Below are positions 1 through 7,420 of a stretch of 59,470 nt of DNA, in pieces. The position numbers and the translations under genes were made by a program. The notes beneath the pieces were generated by a model, which saw only the letters and a program-made list of their open reading frames with translations, did no database searches and was not told the origin of the DNA. The first letter of the stretch is position 1. Every line of letters begins with the position of its first letter. This stretch comes from Vibrio sp. Of7-15 (GTDB lineage: Bacteria; Pseudomonadota; Gammaproteobacteria; Enterobacterales; Vibrionaceae): positions 1 through 59,470 of the forward strand of contig NZ_JAKRGH010000032.1 in the NCBI RefSeq assembly GCF_022347565.1. Reading direction: 5' to 3'.

Positions 1-810
1 ATGAACCAAGAGTGAGCGGATATACGTATTGCCATTTTTGGTGATACCAAGAAGAAGCGTTTTATCACCCGTTGTTTCTTGTTTGGGAACAAGCCCCATT
101 GCAGCGGAAGCATCTCTGCCAGTTTTGAACTGTTGCCCAGAGCCAAGCCATATTGCAACAGCTTGGCTGGTCAGTGGACCAAAGCCGGGAATAGACATGA
201 GTCGCTTGGCATTATCAAATTGTTTAATGGTGTGATTGAGCTTGTCGTCGAACCACTTAATTTGTTCATCGATATATAGGTAGCGTTGATACTGATTAGC
301 CAGTGGTTCTCTCAAGATTGATGAGAGTGGGTTGTCATTATCTTCGAGTATGTCAGGTATCGCTTTTGTGAAAGCTGCTTTGCCTTTAGGCATGATGATA
401 CCGTATTCTGAGATAAGTCCACGGACTTGATTGACGATACGAGCTCTTTCAGTGACAGGCAGTCGTCTCATGCGGATGAGGGATTGAATGTCTTGTTGTT
501 CGACTGACTTATGAGGAACAGGATGAGGCCTCCAGAACAAAGCAACTTCGGCGATGGCTTCCGCATCTTTATCGTTATTTTTTTGTTTACGTCTTTGGCT
601 TTTGACATGTTGAGGAGCATAAAGTAGGACTTGGTGTCCGAATTGAGAGAATTCCCGAGCACAATAATGGGCACCAGAGCATGCTTGGCTAGGTAGCTGA
701 GTAGTTTACTTCGTTGAAGTTTTTTACGAGAAAGGTTCTTTCCTTTATGGTTGATTTCAAAAAGAAAATATTGTTGCTAAATCGATGCCGATGATTTTAT
801 GCTGAGTCAT
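1..810 (-). pseudogene. IS110-family transposase, frameshifted and cut by the left edge
   Basis: On the minus strand an ATG at 810, behind a GGAG ribosome-binding site, opens MTQHKIIGIDLA, the RuvC-like N-terminus of IS110 transposases. The frame breaks after about 17 codons (near 765), resumes as EINHKGKNLSRKKLQRSKLL, and breaks again near 680, where about eight residues before ACSGAHY are missing. From about 687 down to base 1 one frame is open and carries IS110 landmarks: ACSGAHYCAREF, KNNDKDAEAIAE, SIPGFGPLTSQAVA, AAMGLVPKQETTGDK and LLLGITKNGNTYIRSLL. The C-terminus lies outside the window. With two shifts and a small deletion the copy is almost certainly inactive unless complemented. 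Confidence 0.9.
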
Positions 811-1180
811 GGTCTTCTCCTTTCGCTTAAGGGCTTTAACATTCCAAGCATGGCTCATGGCCATGTGAAGTGGTGGGGGGGAGACCATCTTATCACCTGA
901 ATGCGGTGTGAGTTTGAATTTAAATTTTATGGGACAGGAAAACCAGATGACATCAGTTAGTCAATCCATTCGGGGGGATTTTTTGAACTTAATTTGAATA
1001 CATTACTTTCATGGAAAGCGAAAGCAAAGTGGCACTATATTAGCAAGAGTGCATATGTTCGTGAAAAATTAATGTCAGAGTCAGATGTTGTAGAACAAGA
1101 AAATAAATTGTCTTTTTTTCCGATCAAGTTAAAAAAGCGCTGGTTGAATTGTGCGAGTGTAATATCAACAACGACATTAC
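811..1180. other. Non-coding flank of the IS110 remnant
   Basis: No supported gene. The stretch next to the transposase start (about 811-950) would hold the non-coding end of the element, where IS110 elements are known to encode their bridge RNA. I cannot fold it reliably here. IS110 elements lack long terminal inverted repeats, so the boundary is not visible. A short open frame at 994-1236 has no recognisable content and runs antisense across the SDR remnant. Confidence 0.4.
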
Positions 1181-1270
1181 CTATCGGGCAAATACCTGCG
1201 CGATACCGCGACCAATTCCTTTACTGCCACCCGTGACGATGACGGTTTTCCCTGCGATTGAGCGAAACAT
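1181..1270 (-). pseudogene. N-terminal remnant of a short-chain dehydrogenase/reductase
   Basis: From an ATG at 1270 the minus strand encodes 29 residues with a textbook SDR Rossmann start, [23 protein letters not shown], containing the NAD(P)-binding TGGSKGIG motif, and then stops at 1181-1183. SDR proteins normally run to about 250 residues, so only the first tenth is left. No continuation is visible in other frames downstream, which suggests truncation by the rearrangement that left the neighbouring IS110 remnant. Confidence 0.75.
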
Positions 1271-1610
1271 GTTTTACCTCATATATACATTGTTCGAAGA
1301 TATTGAAATGAATGGTGAGATACGACATGTTACCCACTTATGCTTTGTTGTTCATATTAATTTTCTGGGAAAGAGCACTAGAAATGTAAGAGAGTTTGTA
1401 CCAATAACTGGATTTAATTTTCGACTGGAAAGGCATTGTTACACTGAATTGGAGGAGAAAAGAGGGCGGGAAATGACTGGCAGTGGGAATAACTCTGGCA
1501 GTAAGCCTGATCTAACTCATTGAGGAGACAGACATTAGCAACATTTAGGTTTTTTTAGTTGTTCATTCACATCAGCAAGCCTATGATGCAGCCTGGTAGT
1601 GAGGTTTTTT
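1271..1610. other. Intergenic, nothing recognised
   Basis: About 340 bases between the SDR remnant and the secreted protein at 1611. An open frame on the plus strand (1149-1523) has no signal peptide, no ribosome-binding site and no family resemblance, so I do not call it. The promoter of the 1611 gene and secDF is presumably here but no clear -35/-10 pair stands out. Confidence 0.4.
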
Positions 1611-2105
1611 ATGTTTGTTGGTCTAATACGATTTTTAGGGTTGATACTTCTTGTGATGGCGTTGCCGTTGCAAGCGTCGTCACACGTCAAAATTAGTACT
1701 GACTCACCATTCTCTACTACGTCATTACTTTCAACAACATCAGCGCTTGCAAAAAAAGCAATACAATGGGATACGAATTTCTCGTTTTCATCTCTTGCTG
1801 ATGATGCTGAACTTCCTTTACACGCTCCCGTAAAACCTGTTACTCAAACCTTTGATAACACTCAAGCTCTGGGTATTCTTTCTTCATTACGGTGGAATCA
1901 TTTTCAACGCCATCTTGATGAATACGAACCTTCTGAGCCATTTTCTACGCTAGAACAAATTTTAGCGCAGCACACCGCTTTGGCTCGTGTGTTGTCTTCT
2001 GGAGAGTTATACAGCTGGTTATGCTGTGACTGCACTGCAAAGTACCGCTTGTCTGGCTGGAAAGAGAGTAACGCCATGTACGTTGCGCTCAATGGTCATT
2101 ATTAA
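1611..2105 (+). CDS. Secreted protein of unknown function upstream of secDF
   Basis: 164 residues from ATG 1611. This start is preferred because GTGAGG at 1599-1604 is a good ribosome-binding site six bases upstream; the in-frame GTG at 1599 is that same sequence. The N-terminus (MFVGLIRFLGLILLVMALPLQASS) is a signal peptide. The mature protein is Ser/Thr-rich at first. It then has a helical section with an FSTLEQILAQ stretch and a Cys-Cys-x-Cys cluster (WLCCDCTAK) near the end. I do not recognise the family. It lies about 90 bases upstream of secD on the same strand, so co-transcription is plausible. Confidence 0.6.
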   Translation: MFVGLIRFLGLILLVMALPLQASSHVKISTDSPFSTTSLLSTTSALAKKAIQWDTNFSFSSLADDAELPLHAPVKPVTQTFDNTQALGILSSLRWNHFQRHLDEYEPSEPFSTLEQILAQHTALARVLSSGELYSWLCCDCTAKYRLSGWKESNAMYVALNGHY

Positions 2106-2195
2106 ACCTTCATATACACCTAGTGACATTGTCACTTAATGAGTTCCTTTTATTTCTAATTTTTACTTGGCTACGTGCTGAGGGTACTTGTATAT

Positions 2196-4034
2196 ATGAA
2201 GAAAATGACCGTAAATCGCGCTCAACAGCGGCGCATGAACCACTATCCTGCTTGGAAATACCTTGTTTTATTGGTGGCCGTAGTCTTATTGGGAGTGAGT
2301 GCGCTTCCTACTTGGTATGGCGATCAACCCGCCATACAAATAAAAACCTCATCAAAGTCTGAGGCATTACCCACTCTGACTGCAGTGAATGACTATTTGC
2401 AGCAGCATGATATTTCAGTGGAGAAAATCACTCAGCATGATCAGCAAACTGTGATTGTTTTATCTGATGAAACGGAGCAGAGCAAAGCGCGCAAGGCACT
2501 GAATGAGTTCATCGGCGATGATGACACTATCACGTACTCTTATGTTTCCATGGCCCCTGATTGGCTGACAGAACTTGGCTTTCAGCCGATGAAATTTGGT
2601 TTGGATTTACGTGGTGGGGTGCAGTTTTTATTGAATGTGGATGTGGACCAAGCGTTTGCAGAGCAACGGGAAGCCATGGTTGATAACATTCGTCAAACAG
2701 TCAGAGAAGAGCGTCTGCGTGGTGTTCGGATCAGCGAAACAGGTCAGTTTGGTGTTCAGGTAAAAGCGACGAAAGCAGAAAACTTAGCCCCTATTACTCA
2801 GTTCATTCAGCAAAGTTACCCTAACTGGAAAGTGACTCACCATTCTGATCGTATTGATATGCTGCCATCGGAGCAGGCAAAAGCCGATTTTCAGCGTCAA
2901 ACCGTCCAACAAAACCTGAAAATAATGCGAGGTCGTATTGAAGAGTTGGGCATTACAGAAGCGTTAGTGCAAAGACAAGGGGAGCACGGTATCCGTATTG
3001 AGCTGCCTGGAGTACAAGATCCGTCTCAAGCCAAAAATGTGATTGGTGCAACAGCCAGTTTGGCGTTTTATGAGGTGAAAACAGGCTCAGGGCCAAGTGT
3101 TGGTCGCGATCTTACTTTGTTAGATGAGCAGGGCAAGCCTGTTGTGTTAGTGAATAAGCCTATTCTATCGGGTGAGCACATCACGAACGCCAGAGCAGAG
3201 CTGGGCGAAATGGGCCGGGCACAAGTGAGTATTTCACTGGATCTGGCTGCCGGGAAAATCATGAGTGACTTCTCTGGCAAACACATCGGCAAGCCAATGG
3301 CGACGGTTTACCGTGAATATCACGCCAATGAAGAGGGTAAAGCGCAGCGTAGTGAAAAAGTGATCAGCGTTGCGACCATTCAATCTCAACTAGGTACACA
3401 ATTTCGAATTACCGGTGCTGGCACCATTGATGAAGCACAACAACTCGCACTATTACTGCGCGCAGGCTCGTTAACCGCCCCGGTCACCATTGTGGAAGAG
3501 CGTACTATTGGTGCTTCTCTAGGGGCTGAAAACATTCAAAATGGCTTTGCCGCGTTGGTATTGGGCATGGGGCTCACACTGACGTTCATGGCCATGTGGT
3601 ATCGCCGTTTGGGCTGGGTCGCGAACGTGGCACTGCTGAGCAACATGATCTGTTTGTTAGGGGCGATGTCTTTGATCCCTGGGGCTGTGCTGACTTTGCC
3701 AGGTATAGCTGGGTTAGTGCTTACTGTTGGCATGGCCGTTGACACCAATGTGCTTATCTTCGAGCGCATTCGAGATAAGCTCGCAGAAGGGCGCAGTTTT
3801 GCTCAATCTATCGATCTGGGTTTTAACAGTGCGCTAAGCACCATTCTTGATGCCAATATCACCACAATGATCACCGCTGTTATTCTGTACTCCATCGGTA
3901 ACGGACCCATTCAAGGCTTTGCATTAACACTTGGGCTCGGTCTGGTGACCAGCATGTTTACCGGTATTTTTATTTCAAGAGCCATTATTAATCTTATTTG
4001 GGGCCGAGATGCTCGCTGTGGTGTAAGAGTATAA
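2196..4034 (+). CDS. secD: SecD, protein-export membrane protein
   Basis: SecD works with SecF and SecYEG to use the ion-motive force in late stages of protein translocation across the inner membrane. From ATG 2196 it has 612 residues, the usual size. Visible hallmarks are an N-terminal membrane segment (WKYLVLLVAVVLLGVSALP), the FGLDLRGGVQFLL motif opening the large periplasmic P1 region, and a C-terminal block of five membrane segments with the conserved VDTNVLIFERIRDKLAEG of RND-type exporters. The gene stops two bases before secF. Canonical secD sits beside tgt and yajC, which are absent here, so this is probably a second SecDF; vibrios are known to carry two. An in-frame GTG lies upstream at 2175; GAGGG about 11 bases ahead of 2196 supports the ATG. 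Confidence 0.93.
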   Translation: MKKMTVNRAQQRRMNHYPAWKYLVLLVAVVLLGVSALPTWYGDQPAIQIKTSSKSEALPTLTAVNDYLQQHDISVEKITQHDQQTVIVLSDETEQSKARKALNEFIGDDDTITYSYVSMAPDWLTELGFQPMKFGLDLRGGVQFLLNVDVDQAFAEQREAMVDNIRQTVREERLRGVRISETGQFGVQVKATKAENLAPITQFIQQSYPNWKVTHHSDRIDMLPSEQAKADFQRQTVQQNLKIMRGRIEELGITEALVQRQGEHGIRIELPGVQDPSQAKNVIGATASLAFYEVKTGSGPSVGRDLTLLDEQGKPVVLVNKPILSGEHITNARAELGEMGRAQVSISLDLAAGKIMSDFSGKHIGKPMATVYREYHANEEGKAQRSEKVISVATIQSQLGTQFRITGAGTIDEAQQLALLLRAGSLTAPVTIVEERTIGASLGAENIQNGFAALVLGMGLTLTFMAMWYRRLGWVANVALLSNMICLLGAMSLIPGAVLTLPGIAGLVLTVGMAVDTNVLIFERIRDKLAEGRSFAQSIDLGFNSALSTILDANITTMITAVILYSIGNGPIQGFALTLGLGLVTSMFTGIFISRAIINLIWGRDARCGVRV

Positions 4035-4036
4035 CA

Positions 4037-4933
4037 ATGAACATAAAACAACATATTCGTACAATTCGTTATTTCACCAGTGGTCTGTCTGTGGCTCTGA
4101 TGCTGGTTTCTGTTATTTTCCTCGGCTGGAAAGGTTTGAACTTTGGTTTGGATTTTACTGGTGGCATGGTTACCGAGGTGAAGGTCGATCAGAATTTAAC
4201 AAGACCAGATTTAGCTCAAGTATTAAGCCAAGAGCTCGGTGATGAAATCAGCATCACCCAATCGAGTGAGCAGGGGCGCTGGGTAATACGTTATGCCTTG
4301 CCTGAACAAGGTGATTCTGTGGTGGATATTGCCACCCTTTTACATGGTGTTTCTGAGCAAGTGACTGTAGTGAGTAACAGCATGGTGGGAGCGCAAGTAG
4401 GCCAAGAATTGGTAGACCAAGGAGGATTGGCCCTTTTGATGTGTATGCTGACCATTCTGGGGTATTTGTGTTTTCGTTTTGAATGGCGTTTGGCGAGTGG
4501 CTCGCTGTTAGCGTTGATCCATGATGTTGTGCTGGTGCTGGGCTTTTTTGCCGCTACGCAGTTGGAATTTAATTTAACGGTGTTTGCCGCTATTTTGGCA
4601 ATACTGGGCTATTCGCTAAATGATTCGATTATCATTGCTGATAGGATCCGTGAGTTGCTGGTGGCCAAACCGACGGCTTACATCAAAGACATTAACGATC
4701 AGGCCATTATGGCGACATTTTCTCGCACTATGGTGACATCTGGAACAACCTTGATCACGGTTGGTGCATTGTGGCTAATGGGCGGTGATGCCTTACTGGG
4801 CTTCTCCACGGCCATGTTTATTGGCATTTTATCGGGCACTTGGTCATCGATCTCGGTGGGAACCGTATTACCAGAGTGGCTGCAATTAGAGCCGAAGCAT
4901 TATTTGCCAGTAGAAGTGGATAGTGCGCCTTGA
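4037..4933 (+). CDS. secF: SecF, protein-export membrane protein
   Basis: Partner of SecD in the SecDF complex. From ATG 4037, two bases after the secD stop, it has 298 residues, close to the family length of about 310. It begins with one membrane segment, then FGLDFTGGMVTEV (the SecF counterpart of the SecD motif), a short periplasmic domain, and five further membrane segments containing YSLNDSIIIADRIREL, the conserved charged segment in the membrane. Start sites further upstream would overlap secD without a ribosome-binding site. The tight coupling and shared terminator show that secD and secF form one unit. Confidence 0.93.
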   Translation: MNIKQHIRTIRYFTSGLSVALMLVSVIFLGWKGLNFGLDFTGGMVTEVKVDQNLTRPDLAQVLSQELGDEISITQSSEQGRWVIRYALPEQGDSVVDIATLLHGVSEQVTVVSNSMVGAQVGQELVDQGGLALLMCMLTILGYLCFRFEWRLASGSLLALIHDVVLVLGFFAATQLEFNLTVFAAILAILGYSLNDSIIIADRIRELLVAKPTAYIKDINDQAIMATFSRTMVTSGTTLITVGALWLMGGDALLGFSTAMFIGILSGTWSSISVGTVLPEWLQLEPKHYLPVEVDSAP

Positions 4934-4968
4934 GTTAAGTGTTGATTTTAAACATTAACTTTAAAAAG

Positions 4969-5008
4969 TACCGCCTAACCGTGAATGTCGTGGTTAGGCG
5001 GTATTATT
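4969..5008. terminator. Bidirectional terminator between secF and the TerC gene
   Basis: A perfect 12-base stem (TACCGCCTAACC at 4969-4980 with GGTTAGGCGGTA at 4992-5003) with an 11-base loop. It is followed by TTATTT on the plus strand and preceded by TTAAAAAG, which gives a U-rich tail on the minus strand. It can end both secDF and the convergent TerC transcript. Confidence 0.85.
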
Positions 5009-5064
5009 TATAAGCTACTGTTTGTAAGCTAATTTTAATTAGAGATAGGTTAAGAAAATCAGCT

Positions 5065-6018
5065 TTATGCTGGTTGATTATTTTGTTGGCGGGTTTTCCA
5101 CAGCGAAGCCACAATGGCACTGGTAATGGAAATCGCGATCACCAACAACGAAACCGAAGTCGGGATGGCCCACGGTGTTTCCATTATCAGCATTTTGATG
5201 CCGATAAAGCTTAATATGAATGCCAAGGCAATGCGTAGATAGCAAAAACGAGCCAGCATGCCTTCTAGCACAAAGTACAGTGATCGTAGCCCTAACAGAG
5301 CAAACACATTAGCGGTTAAGACTAAGAAGGGCTCTTGGGTTACGGCAAAAATCGCGGGGATCGAATCGAGAGCAAACATCACATCGGTGAGTGCTATGAC
5401 CACCACGACCACCATGAGTGGAGTGACTAACCAGCCGATATTGTCTTTGATCAGCATTTTATGACCGTGATATTGATCGCTGACGCGAAAGTACCTTTTT
5501 ACCAAACGAACAGGACGCATGTTCGAAAAGTCTTCATCTTCTTCATCCGCTTCCTTCCAAAGCTTATAACCCGTATAGAGTAAAAACAGAGCAAACAGAT
5601 ACAAAATCCAATGAAATTCAGCCAGTAGGGCAGCACCAAGCGCGATCATGATCCCGCGTAAAATCAAGGCTCCGACCACTCCTAGCATTAATACACGTGG
5701 GCGTATAGCTTGGGGAACGGAAAATTGGCTGAAAATCAGAGCGAACACAAACAGGTTATCGACACTGAGTGATTTTTCTAATAAATAGCCAGTGAGAAAG
5801 GCCGTAGCCGCTTGGCTGTTAGTGTAATCGCTGGCCGGAGCCATCAGTGGCCAGTAAAAATAAATAACCAAGTTAAAAAGCAATGCTAGCGCAACCCAGA
5901 ATAGGCTCCAGACGGCGGCTTTTTTGATGGTAACGCTATTACCACGAGTTTGATAAAGATCCAGTGCCAACATGCACAGGGTGAGAATGGCAAAACCTTC
6001 ATAACTGAAGAGACTCAT
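5065..6018 (-). CDS. alx: TerC-family membrane protein, Alx-type manganese exporter
   Basis: 317 residues from ATG 6018, preceded by AAAGGA. The protein has about nine membrane segments. It carries TerC-family signatures such as TGYLLEKSLSVDNLFVF, with acidic residues inside the membrane, and ALTDVMFALDSIPAIFAVTQEPFLVLTANVFALLGLRSLYF, which closely follows the pattern of E. coli Alx. Alx-type proteins export Mn2+. The case is strengthened by the yybP-ykoY riboswitch in the leader, the element that controls alx in E. coli. An in-frame ATG at 6054 would place the start inside the regulatory hairpin and lacks support. TerC relatives are also linked to tellurite resistance and to metal loading of secreted proteins. 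Confidence 0.85.
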   Translation of the reverse strand: MSLFSYEGFAILTLCMLALDLYQTRGNSVTIKKAAVWSLFWVALALLFNLVIYFYWPLMAPASDYTNSQAATAFLTGYLLEKSLSVDNLFVFALIFSQFSVPQAIRPRVLMLGVVGALILRGIMIALGAALLAEFHWILYLFALFLLYTGYKLWKEADEEDEDFSNMRPVRLVKRYFRVSDQYHGHKMLIKDNIGWLVTPLMVVVVVIALTDVMFALDSIPAIFAVTQEPFLVLTANVFALLGLRSLYFVLEGMLARFCYLRIALAFILSFIGIKMLIMETPWAIPTSVSLLVIAISITSAIVASLWKTRQQNNQPA

Positions 6019-6023
6019 AATGT

Positions 6024-6082
6024 ATCCTTTCCGACGAACGCGGAAGGTGAGCATAGGGAATGTGAGTTGCTGACCTTCCGCG
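6024..6082 (-). promoter_or_regulatory. Expression platform of the alx riboswitch (switching hairpins over the ribosome-binding site)
   Basis: On the minus strand CGCGGAAGGT (6082-6073 reversed) pairs perfectly over ten bases with ACCTTCCGCG (6048-6039). The second arm contains CCTTCCG, which can instead pair with CGGAAAGG (6033-6026), the sequence that includes the AAAGGA ribosome-binding site. The two pairings exclude each other. Formation of the long hairpin frees the ribosome-binding site; its loss lets the site be sequestered. This is seen by base complementarity; the switching direction is inferred. Confidence 0.65.
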
Positions 6083-6118
6083 CATTAATAACAGCATGAA
6101 ACATGCAATCGATAATGG

Positions 6119-6222
6119 CGTTGGTCTCGTCAAAGTCAGTTAATGAAAACGTGACTTACGGCTGCCGGAAACCTATGGTTTCGAGATGACGACAGGCGAA
6201 CAAGGTGACTACTCCCCAAACA
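6119..6222 (-). ncRNA. yybP-ykoY (manganese) riboswitch upstream of alx
   Basis: Read on the minus strand, the leader holds the conserved elements of the yybP-ykoY aptamer in order: TTGGGGAGTAG (GGGGAGTAG at 6217-6209), a central CCGGCAGCCGTAAG, and the closing GACGAGACC (6131-6123). These match the conserved blocks I recall from the E. coli mntP and alx leaders. The aptamer lies about 100 bases upstream of a TerC/Alx gene, the typical partner. The class senses Mn2+ and turns on efflux genes. Confidence 0.85.
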
Positions 6223-6344
6223 GTTTTATCTTATGCCTGTTTCAGCGAATATGCGAGCAGTTTTATTAAGGAAAATGAGTTTATGTTTATTAGGTTTTGT
6301 AAGCATCTCACTTGTTATTTTCAATCGGAGTAATGATAAATAAT

Positions 6345-6378
6345 TTGGCTAGCAGGCACCGCTTTTGTGCCTGCTAAT
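6345..6378 (-). terminator. Terminator of the secreted nuclease gene
   Basis: Perfect ten-base stem TAGCAGGCAC (6350-6359) / GTGCCTGCTA (6367-6376) with a seven-base loop. On the minus strand it is followed by a U-rich stretch (AAATTATTTAT). It separates the nuclease transcript from the alx leader. Confidence 0.75.
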
Positions 6379-6447
6379 TGGGGCTTATTCACTTGTGTTT
6401 ACTAAATACAGCTAATTGATAAAGCCTTGTGAATAAGTGGAAGAGTG

Positions 6448-7206
6448 TTACTGTGGATCAACTGGCCACATATCCCAAAGTTGCTTTTCCATATCGTCTT
6501 CCACGCTATCTCTGATGGTGGAGAAAAAGTCTAACCCGGTTTGTTGCTCTACATCGTCGACGGTTGTTACAAAGTTGCTGAGTTCGCTGCCACTGAGATC
6601 ACGGTGGGGCACCACAAACGCAATGGCCTCATCGTAATTAGGATCAAGAATGACTTTGTAAAACGCACTTGGGATCACCACACCATCACCAATGCTCTCT
6701 TCGTTGCCGTTGTAAATCGGCCCTGTCACGACATAAAGATCGTGATAAGTATTGGCTAAGTCGCGCACGTGTTCTTCTAAGATGCGCCAACCTACACGGT
6801 TAAAACCAGGCAACTGTGGAGACATGTTGCTCAGTAAGAAGCTCTGTTGCATGGAATTCTGAGAAAAGTCCATGGCAGCGGAAGGGGCAAGGTGGCCACG
6901 ATCATAACCAGATCCTTTGTAATCCGTTAAGGTGGATTGAGCGTATTCCGGTAATTCACTGTCAGCTTGAAATTTATCACTGCGTTTGTACTTTAGGTTC
7001 ACGCTCTCTTTGGTGACATGATAAGCCACCCAATCGGCGTTTTTGGTTTGGTAGTTATAACCAACGGCATAGCCATCCCGGCACAGTTGTTGATCAGAGA
7101 TGTTTGATGGTACCCCTTTTAATAAATGACCATTACATTCTGTAGTATTGGCGGTGGCTGTAAGCGAAAAGCAAAGTGTAAGAGAAAGTGCGATTATTTT
7201 TTTCAT
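6448..7206 (-). CDS. Secreted DNA/RNA non-specific endonuclease (NucA/Serratia nuclease family)
   Basis: 252 residues from ATG 7206, behind a strong AGGAGG ribosome-binding site. A signal peptide (about residues 1-20, ending TATAN) shows export. The beta-beta-alpha metal motif is intact: YDRGHLAPSAAMDF around residues 101-114 with the catalytic His in DRGH. It is followed by LLSNMSPQLPGFNRVGWRILEEHVRDLA, which carries the Mg-binding Asn and the WxxLE helix typical of this family. The family cleaves DNA and RNA without sequence preference, usually for nutrient scavenging or breakdown of extracellular DNA. The gene has its own terminator and is followed by an independently regulated alx. Confidence 0.9.
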   Translation of the reverse strand: MKKIIALSLTLCFSLTATANTTECNGHLLKGVPSNISDQQLCRDGYAVGYNYQTKNADWVAYHVTKESVNLKYKRSDKFQADSELPEYAQSTLTDYKGSGYDRGHLAPSAAMDFSQNSMQQSFLLSNMSPQLPGFNRVGWRILEEHVRDLANTYHDLYVVTGPIYNGNEESIGDGVVIPSAFYKVILDPNYDEAIAFVVPHRDLSGSELSNFVTTVDDVEQQTGLDFFSTIRDSVEDDMEKQLWDMWPVDPQ

Positions 7207-7375
7207 TAGTTTCCTCCTGGGTAAGAGCTTGAGGAATATAATGAAAACTATCACTAAGTATGTGATGTGCGTCGATATATAATGAGTATTGTAATTGGTA
7301 AGAATAATAAATGTGCGAAGTATGTGAAAAAGATATCAATTTCAACATGTTTGGTTTTTGAGCGATGGATTGTCG

Positions 7376-7411
7376 AAAGAGGAGCCTCTCCCCGGCAGAG
7401 TGGAGAGAGGC
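7376..7411 (-). terminator. Probable terminator of the subtilase gene
   Basis: Seven-base stem GCCTCTC (7384-7390) / GAGAGGC (7405-7411), extended by two further G-C pairs after a mismatch. On the minus strand a TCCTCTTT tail follows. It begins nine bases after the protease stop codon. The stem is imperfect, so confidence is moderate. Confidence 0.5.
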
Positions 7412-7420
7412 AAATTACCT

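Noticed and set aside
994-1523. Open frames of 80 and 124 codons on the plus strand
   Set aside because: They run antisense over the SDR remnant, have no ribosome-binding site and no domain or signal features.
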